Source of the DNA: Bacteroidales bacterium Phil6 | GTDB lineage: Bacteria > Bacteroidota > Bacteroidia > Bacteroidales > F082 | Direction: 5' to 3' | DNA length: 64,000 nucleotides | Assembly (NCBI GenBank): GCA_002633315.1 | Contig: NWBN01000031.1 | Span: 310,001 to 374,000, forward strand | Part shown: in pieces, positions 1-9,024 of the stretch | Layout of the letters: every line of letters starts with the position of its first letter | Numbering within the stretch: the stretch's first letter is position 1 | Notes under the pieces: generated by a model | Database searches by the model: none | The model's input: only the letters and a program-made list of their open reading frames with translations | What the model was told of the DNA's origin: nothing | Position numbers and translations under genes: made by a program

Positions 1-113
1 TTGTCTTCGTTTTTTTTCTGCAAAGGATATAACAATGTTGCCGTTGCAGAAAGTATTATCGCTACAATTATCACAAGTGTTATGGTATATCTGAAAATAT
101 ATCCGTTCGTCAT
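1..113 (-). CDS. nqrC: Na+-translocating NADH:quinone reductase subunit C, N-terminal fragment
   Basis: The window begins inside this gene, and only the first 37 codons are present. They start MTNGYIFRYTITL and form one hydrophobic segment (about residues 6-30) followed by a charged QKKNED stretch. This is the expected N-terminal membrane anchor of NqrC, the subunit that carries covalent FMN on its periplasmic side. The identification rests mainly on position: its ATG overlaps the nqrB stop codon by four bases (ATGA), as in translationally coupled nqrBC pairs, and nqrA lies just upstream. The FMN-attachment threonine lies beyond the window edge and cannot be checked. Confidence 0.8.
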   Translation of the reverse strand, partial: MTNGYIFRYTITLVIIVAIILSATATLLYPLQKKNED

Positions 114-1264
114 GAGGACCTCCTTTCCGTTTTGGCAAGACGGCGTTTGCGTTTTCTGATGTTATTGTTTACGACTACATAATCTATAAAAGGAGCGAAA
201 AAGTTCATGAGAAGGATGGAAAGCATCATTCCTTCAGGATAAGCCTGATTGATAACTCTTATCATGATGGCAATGGCGCCGACGAGGAAGCCGTAGATTA
301 TTTTCCCCGTATTGGTCTGAGCAGCTGTCACCGGGTCTGTTGCCATGAAGAAAGCTCCAAAAAGGAAACCACCTATGAGGAAATGTTGCCAGAAGGTTAC
401 CTCCATGGCAGGAGTGCTGCCTATTAGGTTGAATGTCAATGACATTATTATGGCTCCGGCAAAAACTGACAATAAAATCCTCAAACTTATCACTTGTGTC
501 AATATCAGGAACATGCCGCCTGTCAAGATGGCGAGTTTGGAGGTTTCTCCGACGCTTCCCGGCATGAAGCCGAAAAACATGTCTGATATGTTTAATGATT
601 CCATCACGTTGCTTCCGTTAAGCAGTTCTCCTAATGGCGTAGCACCACTATAAGCATCGGGTTTGTCAGCAATCCAGATATCATCGCCGGACATCTTGGA
701 CGGATATGAGAAGAAAAGAAAAGCACGGGCGAGAAGGGCAGGATTGACGATATTCATTCCGGTGCCCCCGAATACTTCTTTACCTATTATGACAGCGAAG
801 GCAACAGCAATGGCAAGCATCCACAACGGTATGTCCGGCGGCATTATCAACGGTATCAGAAACCCTGTCACAAAATAGCCTTCGTTGACCTGTTCATGAC
901 GCACCTCTGCAAAAATAAATTCTATTGCAAGACCGACAATGTAACTCACGAGATACATGGGAATGACTTTCATGAGTCCATAACCGACTGTATGCCAAAA
1001 TGTTACATTTTCTCCTGATGATAAGAAATGCTGATATCCTACGTTGAAAATACCAAAGAAGAAACAAGGCATCAGAGCTATCATCACAAAAATCATGTTA
1101 CGTTTCATATCCACGGCATCACGAATATGAGAGCCGTTTTCTGTGACAGTGTCGGGAACATAAAGAAATGTCTCGAAGGCATCGAATGTTGAGTGCAGTT
1201 TCTCAAACTTGCCACCTTTCTCAAAAGCCGGTTTTATCTTGTCTAAAAAAGCTCTTAATCCCAT
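110..1264 (-). CDS. nqrB: Na+-translocating NADH:quinone reductase subunit B
   Basis: This is a 384-residue multi-span inner-membrane subunit of the Na+-pumping NADH:quinone oxidoreductase, which passes electrons from NADH to quinone while exporting sodium. The motif YSGATPLGELL is visible; its threonine (about residue 209) is the site where this family binds FMN through a phosphoester bond. Other family signatures are GKEVFGGTGMNIVNPALLAR and FGAFFMATDPVTA. The length is a little below the ~410 residues of proteobacterial NqrB. It starts 4 nt after nqrA and overlaps nqrC by 4 nt, so the three are one operon. It is homologous to RnfD at 20659-21651. Confidence 0.96.
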   Translation of the reverse strand: MGLRAFLDKIKPAFEKGGKFEKLHSTFDAFETFLYVPDTVTENGSHIRDAVDMKRNMIFVMIALMPCFFFGIFNVGYQHFLSSGENVTFWHTVGYGLMKVIPMYLVSYIVGLAIEFIFAEVRHEQVNEGYFVTGFLIPLIMPPDIPLWMLAIAVAFAVIIGKEVFGGTGMNIVNPALLARAFLFFSYPSKMSGDDIWIADKPDAYSGATPLGELLNGSNVMESLNISDMFFGFMPGSVGETSKLAILTGGMFLILTQVISLRILLSVFAGAIIMSLTFNLIGSTPAMEVTFWQHFLIGGFLFGAFFMATDPVTAAQTNTGKIIYGFLVGAIAIMIRVINQAYPEGMMLSILLMNFFAPFIDYVVVNNNIRKRKRRLAKTERRSS

Positions 1265-1268
1265 AACA

Positions 1269-2615
1269 TTAATTCATTTCTTTATGTATTAAATCTATAC
1301 CTTCTCTTATGATTTTCTGTATAGGTGTTTTTGAGGGATCTATAACCTCGCATAATGCAAAATCTTCTTCATCGACTTCGTAGATGCCAAGATTCTCCAT
1401 AAGATCTATATCTTTGATGATGCACGCCTTGATGAGTTGCAGGGGAAAAATGTCGAAAGGAAAGATTTTCTCGAACTCTCCTGTCATGATATAAGGACGA
1501 ACTCCGCCATGCATATTGGTATCCAACACATATTTGCGTTTTGGAAAGAGATATGACAGGAAGGTATGGGAAAAACTGAATTTGTTGATGTTCGGTGCCA
1601 ACCATCCGAACAACTCATGATGTCGTCCTTCCGGTATCACTGTCACGGCATTGTCGTAAAAAGAGATAAAACCATCTCTATCTATCTTTTTCCCTGTCAA
1701 TACATTGCCGCTTATATATCGGTTCTCTTTGTCACCGGTGTTGTTATTTACAAGATCCGAGATACATGTTCCTATAATAGATTGGTAATAATGAGGATGT
1801 AACACTTCGGAACCTGTCAGAGCGAATACTCTTTCGCCGTTGTAATATCCGGTTTCAAAAAGTTCTCCTATTGTAAGTATATCTTGAGGATAACAATACC
1901 AAATTATCTCACCTTTGTTGATAGGATCGAGTCTGTTGATTTGAGTACTCACGTTGCCGGCAGGATGCGGACCGGTAAAATAATTGATATTCACTCCTTT
2001 AATATTTGTGAAAATGTCAGAATTGTCACCGTGTCTTACGTTGAGGTGTACTTTGCCGTCGGTAAGGCGGGTCAGCACATCTATTCCTTTTTGGAAGATG
2101 TTTTGTTTGTTTTTAATTATTAAGGTGTTATCCGGAGCAAGAGGGGCTGTGTCAAAAGTAGAAATTACAATACATTTTGGTTTTTCCAAAGGGTTGGCAA
2201 TGATAGAGTAGGGACGTTGCCGTATCATTGCCCAAATACCGCTTTGAACAAGTTTTGATGTTATTTCTTCGCGTGACATCCTCAAAGGGTCGCCTTTGCC
2301 GAAGTCTATCTTGTCATCTCTGCCGTCTGTTTCTATGACAATCTCTTTAAGCTGCCTTTTCTCGCCGCGTATTATGGCTTTTATTGTACCGCTTGTGGGA
2401 GCCGTGAAAAACAGATCTTCCCTGTATTTGTCGTGAAACAAAATACTCCCGGCTTTGACCTTGTCACCTTCTTCTACATGCAACTTGGGATATATGCCTA
2501 TGAAGTCTGTAGGTTTTATGGCACAGTACTGTGGCTCATGATGCTCCACTACATGTTCGGCTTCTCCGACAAGATTAATGTTTAAGCCTTTTTTTATTTT
2601 GATTATCTTATCCAT
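1269..2615 (-). CDS. nqrA: Na+-translocating NADH:quinone reductase subunit A
   Basis: This 448-residue protein is predicted to be the peripheral cytoplasmic subunit A of Na+-NQR, which takes part in quinone binding. It has no membrane spans. It opens with MDKIIKIKKGLNINLVGEAE, typical of NqrA, and carries the barrel-sandwich stretch KLHVEEGDKVKAGSILF near residues 45-60. The motif GPHPAGNVSTQI around residue 240 and the conserved C-terminal CEVIDPSKTPIQ are also present. The length matches the family. It is the first nqr gene in the operon. Only 37 bp separate it from the upstream C25 peptidase gene, with no visible terminator, so read-through from that gene is possible. Confidence 0.97.
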   Translation of the reverse strand: MDKIIKIKKGLNINLVGEAEHVVEHHEPQYCAIKPTDFIGIYPKLHVEEGDKVKAGSILFHDKYREDLFFTAPTSGTIKAIIRGEKRQLKEIVIETDGRDDKIDFGKGDPLRMSREEITSKLVQSGIWAMIRQRPYSIIANPLEKPKCIVISTFDTAPLAPDNTLIIKNKQNIFQKGIDVLTRLTDGKVHLNVRHGDNSDIFTNIKGVNINYFTGPHPAGNVSTQINRLDPINKGEIIWYCYPQDILTIGELFETGYYNGERVFALTGSEVLHPHYYQSIIGTCISDLVNNNTGDKENRYISGNVLTGKKIDRDGFISFYDNAVTVIPEGRHHELFGWLAPNINKFSFSHTFLSYLFPKRKYVLDTNMHGGVRPYIMTGEFEKIFPFDIFPLQLIKACIIKDIDLMENLGIYEVDEEDFALCEVIDPSKTPIQKIIREGIDLIHKEMN

Positions 2616-2652
2616 TTGACTTGAAATAACAAATCAACAACCAAAATACAAT

Positions 2653-5600
2653 TTAGTTTTGTATCACGACATGTTCTGTCCAATTATGACTGCCGGAAAT
2701 TATTTTAATGATGTAAACACCGGGCGCAAGACTACTTACATCAAGAGAAATACTGCCGTTAGTCGGATTGATATTTCTGTTCAGCACTTTGTTACCTAAT
2801 ATATTAAATACTTCTAACGATGATTTGTTTTCGTTGTTTGCAGGTAAAACTATTGTCAGCATTTCTTTTGCAGGATTGGGATAAATACGCAGTTCAGACA
2901 TATCATCGTTCTCATCTACGGAGAAATGTGACATGTTTATTGTTTTGGAAACAGTATTGCTTAGACAGCCGTTGTCGATGTAAACGGAAAGCGTGGCATT
3001 TGGTTCTTTGAAATTGTTGTTCCAATACAATGTGGCTTTGTTGCCATTTGTGACAATCTCGGCAGCGTTTTGTGGTTCTATGTTCCAATGATATGTTACA
3101 TTGTCAAGGTCAACAATATGATATGAAGTAGTATCGGCATTATCAATGTCTATGTAGGAGATACCATGTATTGTGTCTTCAAGTTCGATATAGTTGTTTA
3201 TGTAAAGATTTATGGAACTTTGATATGATATATCGTAATTGTCCAAGGCAGTGAGATTCAGAACCGTCATACCGTTTGATATGTCTTCCGGACCTGGTGT
3301 ATATGATGTTACAAGGTTCTGCGGATTTTCAAAATAACCATCTCCATCAGAACTCCATAGTATTGATTTGTAATTAAATCCGTATGCAGTATTTGTTGTG
3401 GCCGGTTGATCTTCACAGGTGAATATGTCATCATCGGCACCAATGATGCAGATAGGAGAGGGCGCCCATCTTATCAAATCTATACGGGCATCGCCCCGGT
3501 CAGCTCCGCTTTCGCGTGAGAAAACCCACTGTAACAGATACTGTCCTGCCTCAATCGGTTGTTCAAAATATGTCCAACCATCGCCTTCTAAGACAAATGT
3601 CTCAGTGTTGATTTTGAAAATGAATTTGTCATCTTTATTATCAGAAGGTTTGAAATAAAATGATATTTTGTCGTTTTTATCTGTTGTTATTCCCATAATC
3701 AAGGTAGATTTTGGTGTGCTGTTTACAGATGTTGACTTGTAACAATAATTTCCTTCATAAGGGTCGGTGTCATCGAGAACCCATGGAGCTGCACCGCTGT
3801 TACTCCATTGCGCTATCGAGTTGAGTGTCTCATTTTCAAAATTTTCTGTCGTATTGCCTAATGAGACTGTGTTTTCATGTATTGACTGGTATTTCCCGGA
3901 TGTGATAGTCAGTCTGTCTGTCAGTATGGCTCCCATCGGGCTGCCATCATTGACATTGACAGTGAATGTTACAGTTGTACTGTCGTTGCTGTTAATTCCC
4001 TCAATAGTAATGATATCTTCATTGACAGAAATGAAAGGAGCAAATATTTTATAAGAAATATTGACATGATTACTTTTGTTGTGTCCTTGATTTTTAATGG
4101 TAAATGTTAAATTTGATGTTGAGGCTGCCTGTAATCTGTCTGTTGCATTGCCATTTTCGTCTGTGATGGTATAATTTGTCATCATTAAAGAAGGAGCATA
4201 AACAGGCAATTTGAAATCGTCAGTAAATGAATACTCATTGTTGTTTAATGATAACGTGAATGGGATGTATGTCATGTCAGGCACCTCATCAGATACTCTT
4301 ATTTCAAAAGCAGAACTTAGAGATGCTATATCATCAGTGGAGATACTATTGAACACAGCTGTATTATTAAGTATCTCGACGTAAGGTGATGTTGTTGATA
4401 ATACGGCTGTCACGTCGTTTATTGTTTCTGTCCCAACATTATGCAGGGCGACATTGAGACCTGCCGTCTCATTGTAATCTAAGTTGTTGCTGTTATTGTC
4501 GTTTACAGTGCAGTTGTCGAAGATGAGATATGGGCCTTCGTTGGGAATGACGGATATTTTCCCGGTATATCTGTAGTAGTTTTGTTTTGTTACGGTTAGA
4601 ATGACTTCCGTTCCTACAGATTGCGGCGTTACTGTCATTTCCATTGGCAGGCCTGTGGCGTAGGCAAGACCTATTATCTCGTCGCCTACTGATAGACAAA
4701 TTGTTGCATCTTTATCGGCAGTGATTTGATAAGTTGTGGCACCGTCTTTTAAAACGGGCAACATATCAACTGTAAGGTATTGAGGCATTTCTGTATAGAG
4801 GTTCATATATGCGTCTCCATGATGATGGAACAGATAGTAGGTTATTTCTTTTCCTTGCCAGGAACTGACCCATGACGATTGTTCCAGGAAATATTTTCCG
4901 GAGACATTGGCGTAAGATGGCAAGATGAAAGATTTTGGGTGCTGAGTGCCGAAGTCGGGCATGAATTCCGGCCACATATTGTCGTATGCACCCCATACAT
5001 ATACATCGTTGACGAAAGAATATGACACTTCTGTTGCGGCAATAAGTCCGAGAGCACCGTATTGGTGACGGTGAAAAGCTTCAGCGAAACAGCCATCTTG
5101 ACCTCCATAATTGAATTTTCCTGTCAGACAATTGTTGGACATGACAAAGGTGAGATCTTCGTTGGTAAGTTTTTTTATAGATCCTATGCTATATGACGGT
5201 TCGCCCCACAATTCTTCAGCTCCATGGTCACGATGTTGCAGTATAAATGCACCATTGTTGATCGCCTCGTTTACATCTGCGGCTTTGGCATCCCATTCAG
5301 TAAGATGCGACATGGTTTGAGGGATGTAGTTTAAGTTGTTGGGACCGAAATAATTGACAATGGAAGGAGTGTTCTCATTTGTTGACCATCTGCTGCCCGG
5401 AGTACCTTCGTATATTGCATTGAGACGAACCGGGTGTTTGCCGAGACCATGTTCCCAGAAACCGTTTACTACCTCTGAACACAACTGAAACCAACGTTCC
5501 AACTGATAACCCATGGCGGTGATGGGTTTGTCATAGAAATTACTGTTTGTCGGAGGATTACGTTCATATTGCAAATCTTTGTTTATGATATGATAAAGTT

Positions 5601-6720
5601 CATCGTAATCACGTCCGGTAATTCTGGCGGTGATGATGTTGGGGAGATCGCTGTTGTCGGTTATTCCGTAAGGATTGTCTGATATATAGGGGTTGTAGGA
5701 ACCTCCACCTGGGTGGTTGTACATATTATGCGACACTATGCCTTTTGTACCGTCGGTGTTATGGTCTCCGAGGAAAAGAACTGCTGATGGGGGAACATCC
5801 CATGTGTTGTAAGCATTTTTGATGTATGAGCGTATTGTATTGTAGTCGTTGCCTCCACATTCACTCACCGTGATAACTTTGGTGAGAATGCCTTGTTGGC
5901 TGCGGAACAGTTTTATCGAGTCGGCAAGTTGTATAAATTCTTCATTGTCAGGTGTGATAATCAAATACTCGCATCCGGTGTCGCCTCTTTCCACTGATTC
6001 TCTGATAAAACTTTTGTAGTCGAATGGTTCTATGACATCATTGTTTATCACCATGTCGCTGATGATTTGGTTCCAAGTGTCACTACGATAACGAGGATCT
6101 CCAAAGGTGCCTTTCCCACCTTCGAATTCAATGTTCAACTCAATGTCATAAGCCACAATGAGTTGTTTTGTCACCGGATTGTATTGAAAAGGAGTGACAC
6201 TGATAATGGCAACGTCAACATCTCTGATTTGTGTTATTTCAGATATTGCTATTTGGTTCTCAGGATAGAAAGCGTTTTTATTGTAAACCGATTCGTCTTT
6301 TTTCCTTATGATGGGATTGTTGTCGTTTTCCAATACAGGTTCAGGAGCCGGTAAAATATCGACATTGTCAATGTTTTTGGTTTTCATGTTTTTAACGGAA
6401 ACCTTGATGGAAGCGTCTTTGGGAATTGCCACGTATCTGCTTGATGAGGGAAGATTTGGTTTTCCGGGATCACCGGGAAGGAATATGCCATGTAATGATA
6501 TGATATCGCCGGAGGCATCATTATATGTAGTATTTTCTATGGATAAATTGTTAATACAGTATCGCAGAGTCAATCCTGAACGGGTGCTGCTACAGATAGA
6601 AAAACCGTCGATGCCTGTGTTGAACTGATAATCGTAAGATTGGGCGTTTAGATTGAAAGACAATATGATTGTCAACGCGAAAAGTAAAATGTACTTAATG
6701 TTAAAAGGATATGTTTTCAT
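2653..6720 (-). CDS. Secreted gingipain-family (C25) cysteine peptidase with T9SS sorting domain
   Basis: This is a secreted cysteine endopeptidase of about 1355 residues. The start chosen is the ATG at 6720, because MKTYPFNIKYILLFALTII...LNAQ is a clean signal peptide; an in-frame ATG lies 18 nt upstream. A gingipain-type propeptide region is followed by a C25 catalytic domain. The catalytic His is in RDHG (about residue 499) and the catalytic Cys in NNCLTGKF (about residue 531), the same ~33-residue spacing as in gingipains. Behind it come Ig-like modules, a jelly-roll-like region, one WSSDGDGYF module and a T9SS type-A sorting domain (YPNPAKEML...). It starts 1 nt after the antiporter stop codon, so the two are probably co-transcribed. 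Arg versus Lys specificity cannot be read from the sequence. Confidence 0.93.
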   Translation of the reverse strand: MKTYPFNIKYILLFALTIILSFNLNAQSYDYQFNTGIDGFSICSSTRSGLTLRYCINNLSIENTTYNDASGDIISLHGIFLPGDPGKPNLPSSSRYVAIPKDASIKVSVKNMKTKNIDNVDILPAPEPVLENDNNPIIRKKDESVYNKNAFYPENQIAISEITQIRDVDVAIISVTPFQYNPVTKQLIVAYDIELNIEFEGGKGTFGDPRYRSDTWNQIISDMVINNDVIEPFDYKSFIRESVERGDTGCEYLIITPDNEEFIQLADSIKLFRSQQGILTKVITVSECGGNDYNTIRSYIKNAYNTWDVPPSAVLFLGDHNTDGTKGIVSHNMYNHPGGGSYNPYISDNPYGITDNSDLPNIITARITGRDYDELYHIINKDLQYERNPPTNSNFYDKPITAMGYQLERWFQLCSEVVNGFWEHGLGKHPVRLNAIYEGTPGSRWSTNENTPSIVNYFGPNNLNYIPQTMSHLTEWDAKAADVNEAINNGAFILQHRDHGAEELWGEPSYSIGSIKKLTNEDLTFVMSNNCLTGKFNYGGQDGCFAEAFHRHQYGALGLIAATEVSYSFVNDVYVWGAYDNMWPEFMPDFGTQHPKSFILPSYANVSGKYFLEQSSWVSSWQGKEITYYLFHHHGDAYMNLYTEMPQYLTVDMLPVLKDGATTYQITADKDATICLSVGDEIIGLAYATGLPMEMTVTPQSVGTEVILTVTKQNYYRYTGKISVIPNEGPYLIFDNCTVNDNNSNNLDYNETAGLNVALHNVGTETINDVTAVLSTTSPYVEILNNTAVFNSISTDDIASLSSAFEIRVSDEVPDMTYIPFTLSLNNNEYSFTDDFKLPVYAPSLMMTNYTITDENGNATDRLQAASTSNLTFTIKNQGHNKSNHVNISYKIFAPFISVNEDIITIEGINSNDSTTVTFTVNVNDGSPMGAILTDRLTITSGKYQSIHENTVSLGNTTENFENETLNSIAQWSNSGAAPWVLDDTDPYEGNYCYKSTSVNSTPKSTLIMGITTDKNDKISFYFKPSDNKDDKFIFKINTETFVLEGDGWTYFEQPIEAGQYLLQWVFSRESGADRGDARIDLIRWAPSPICIIGADDDIFTCEDQPATTNTAYGFNYKSILWSSDGDGYFENPQNLVTSYTPGPEDISNGMTVLNLTALDNYDISYQSSINLYINNYIELEDTIHGISYIDIDNADTTSYHIVDLDNVTYHWNIEPQNAAEIVTNGNKATLYWNNNFKEPNATLSVYIDNGCLSNTVSKTINMSHFSVDENDDMSELRIYPNPAKEMLTIVLPANNENKSSLEVFNILGNKVLNRNINPTNGSISLDVSSLAPGVYIIKIISGSHNWTEHVVIQN

Positions 6721-6721
6721 T

Positions 6722-8950
6722 TTATTTGGAAATTGCATTTATAATGTTATGATAAGCATTTTCTGTACATACGAACCATATTTTGTCATTGTCTTCAAAT
6801 ATGGTATCTGCTTTAGGATTAAGAATAAATTCACCATTGTGTTCTATTGCTATGACCATGGCATTGTATTTTTCTTTAAATCCCGATTCTTTAAGATGTT
6901 TGTGACATAATGTATGATTCATTGATACCACAACGTTGTGTAATTCCATTTCCTTATTCTGTCGTTCATTAATGAGTTGTTTTTTTTCGACTTCAATAAA
7001 AGGTCTCAATTTGTTGATATTGTCATCACTCCCGATCATACTGATTTTATCGTATGGATAGAATACCATTTTATTGTCTGGCAGGTCATAAAATTTATCA
7101 CCACGTTGAATACTAATTATATTAACATTGTACTTACTGCGAAACATTGTGTCTTTCAGTTGTTTGCCGACGAGTTGACTGTTTGGACTCACCAACATTC
7201 TTTCAAAATGGAAATTCTCCTGCAATATTTCAGGAATAATAAATGATTCTTGACTTTGTCGGTTATTTAAATTTTCAATAAAATGTTTCTCTATTTTGTC
7301 ATAAAACATCATGATGTGAGACGATATGGCAAGTAGTGCTGAATAAGCGAAAGATATGCCGAGTGTTATGATAAAACTCGCGTCATTATATTTGTCAATA
7401 ATAAAATATACAACACATAATGACAATAAATAGCGTAAACTTGTTACTGTAAGTACTATGATTTTATTCAGATTACTATTGACACTGTTTAAATTTTCCT
7501 GAACAGAGAATTTTGATTTAAATGCCATAGCCCAAATAAAGGGAGATAACAGAATAAGTGTTACCGAGGTATTGATTATACCGGACCATGGTGCAACTGT
7601 ATATTTGTTTATAAAAGGTGTAATGAAAATAAAAACAAGGAATATTATTGCAATGATGATAACAGAATATATTACAAGTCGTTTCATTTGACGTGTCAAA
7701 AACATGCGTAATGCTTGATTATTATCGTTAACGGTTTTGGTATTGTTATTAGATGAGATGTTATTAATCGGTTTTACCAATGGTTCAAGTTTATTATAAA
7801 CTGGTGTTGCCAAACGCATTATATATGGAGTAAAAAATGTGGTGATGACGGAAACAGATACTATTACCGGGTATAAAAACGGTTCTATTACTTTGAAACT
7901 CAATCCAAAGGATGCTATGATAAAAGAAAACTCTCCGATTTGGCAGAAACAAAACCCTGATTGTATTGATGTCTTGAGGTTGTGACTTGTAATGAAAACT
8001 CCCAAAGTAGCGCTAAGACTTTTCATTATCATTACTGTTAAGGCAATTATCAAAATGGGGAGTGCATATTCTATTATTACGGAAGGGTTTATCATCATTC
8101 CTACAGATACAAAGAACACTGCACCGAACAGATTTTTTATAGGAGCGATAAGTCTTTGTATTGTCTCAGCCTCTATTGTCTCAGCTAAAATGGAACCCAT
8201 GACGAATGCTCCCAAAGCAGGGGAGAACCCTGCATAGTTGGCAAATACCACCATGATAAAGCATAATCCGAGTGAGAAGATCACCAGGGTTTCTTCAGTC
8301 ATGAGTTTTCTTACAAGTTTTAATACCGTAGGAATCAGATAAATGCCGAAAACAAACCATGTCACAAGGAAGAAAGCCAATTTCAACATGTTGAATAACA
8401 GTTCTTTCCCGTCAAATTGCTTGCTGACGGACAAAGTGGACAATATCACCATGAGCAAGACAGCCAAAAGGTCTTCAACGACGAGTATACCTATCACATT
8501 ATTGGTATATTTCTCCTGTTTTAACTTCAAATCATCAAAAGCTTTGATAATTATAGTTGTCGAGGAGATGGATAGCATACAACCGAGGAAAATACAGTTC
8601 ATCTTGGACCAGCCGAGAAGATGACCTATGCAGGATCCTGATATCGACATTATGATAAGTTCAATAATTACAGTGATAGCTCCAACAGAACCAACTTTTT
8701 TTAGTTTCTTAAAACTGAACTCAAGTCCTAATGCGAAAAGAAGAAATACCATTCCTATGTCACTCCAAGTCTTGACACTATTGGTATCGACGATAAATGG
8801 AAAATAGGAGAAGTAAGGACCTATCAGAAAACCGGCCGTTATATACCCAAGGACAAGCGGTTGTTTTAACCATTTGAATAAAACGGTTACTATACAGGCT
8901 GTTGCAAGAATCAACGCTAAATCAGAGAATAAGTTCTGAACTTCCGCCAT
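6722..8950 (-). CDS. CPA2-family monovalent cation:proton antiporter with tandem TrkA-C domains
   Basis: The start chosen is ATG 8950 (MAEVQNLFSDLALIL); an upstream in-frame ATG would place a terminator hairpin inside the gene. The product is about 742 residues. The first ~390 form a 12-span Na+/H+-exchanger domain of the KefB/CPA2 type (GLEFSFKKLKKVG, LGAFVMGSILAET, GEFSFIIASFG). A further group of membrane spans follows. The C-terminus holds two RCK_C/TrkA-C-like ligand-binding domains (around VSPNSQLVGKQLKDT and VSMNHTLCHKHLKES). No NAD-binding TrkA-N domain is visible, unlike in KefB/KefC. It probably exchanges K+ or Na+ for H+; the ion cannot be assigned. It lies between two C25 peptidase genes. 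Confidence 0.9.
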   Translation of the reverse strand: MAEVQNLFSDLALILATACIVTVLFKWLKQPLVLGYITAGFLIGPYFSYFPFIVDTNSVKTWSDIGMVFLLFALGLEFSFKKLKKVGSVGAITVIIELIIMSISGSCIGHLLGWSKMNCIFLGCMLSISSTTIIIKAFDDLKLKQEKYTNNVIGILVVEDLLAVLLMVILSTLSVSKQFDGKELLFNMLKLAFFLVTWFVFGIYLIPTVLKLVRKLMTEETLVIFSLGLCFIMVVFANYAGFSPALGAFVMGSILAETIEAETIQRLIAPIKNLFGAVFFVSVGMMINPSVIIEYALPILIIALTVMIMKSLSATLGVFITSHNLKTSIQSGFCFCQIGEFSFIIASFGLSFKVIEPFLYPVIVSVSVITTFFTPYIMRLATPVYNKLEPLVKPINNISSNNNTKTVNDNNQALRMFLTRQMKRLVIYSVIIIAIIFLVFIFITPFINKYTVAPWSGIINTSVTLILLSPFIWAMAFKSKFSVQENLNSVNSNLNKIIVLTVTSLRYLLSLCVVYFIIDKYNDASFIITLGISFAYSALLAISSHIMMFYDKIEKHFIENLNNRQSQESFIIPEILQENFHFERMLVSPNSQLVGKQLKDTMFRSKYNVNIISIQRGDKFYDLPDNKMVFYPYDKISMIGSDDNINKLRPFIEVEKKQLINERQNKEMELHNVVVSMNHTLCHKHLKESGFKEKYNAMVIAIEHNGEFILNPKADTIFEDNDKIWFVCTENAYHNIINAISK

Positions 8951-8978
8951 TTCTATTTTTTTTTGCAAATTAAAAAAA

Positions 8979-9000
8979 AAGGTTGCAATTATGCAACCTT
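8979..9000 (-). terminator. Rho-independent terminator after C25 peptidase 2
   Basis: This is a perfect 9-bp stem (AAGGTTGCA / TGCAACCTT) with a 4-nt loop. On the minus strand it is followed by an uninterrupted T run (8972-8980). It lies 25 bp past the stop of the peptidase gene at 9025-13869 and just upstream of the antiporter start. A weak -7-like sequence for the antiporter overlaps the T run. Confidence 0.85.
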
Positions 9001-9024
9001 TTACTAAAAGATAATATGATATTA

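Noticed and set aside
2616..2652. Possible nqrA promoter in the 37-bp gap
   Set aside because: A TATTTTG-like string exists but is one base short of the -7 consensus and no spaced -33 box is visible.
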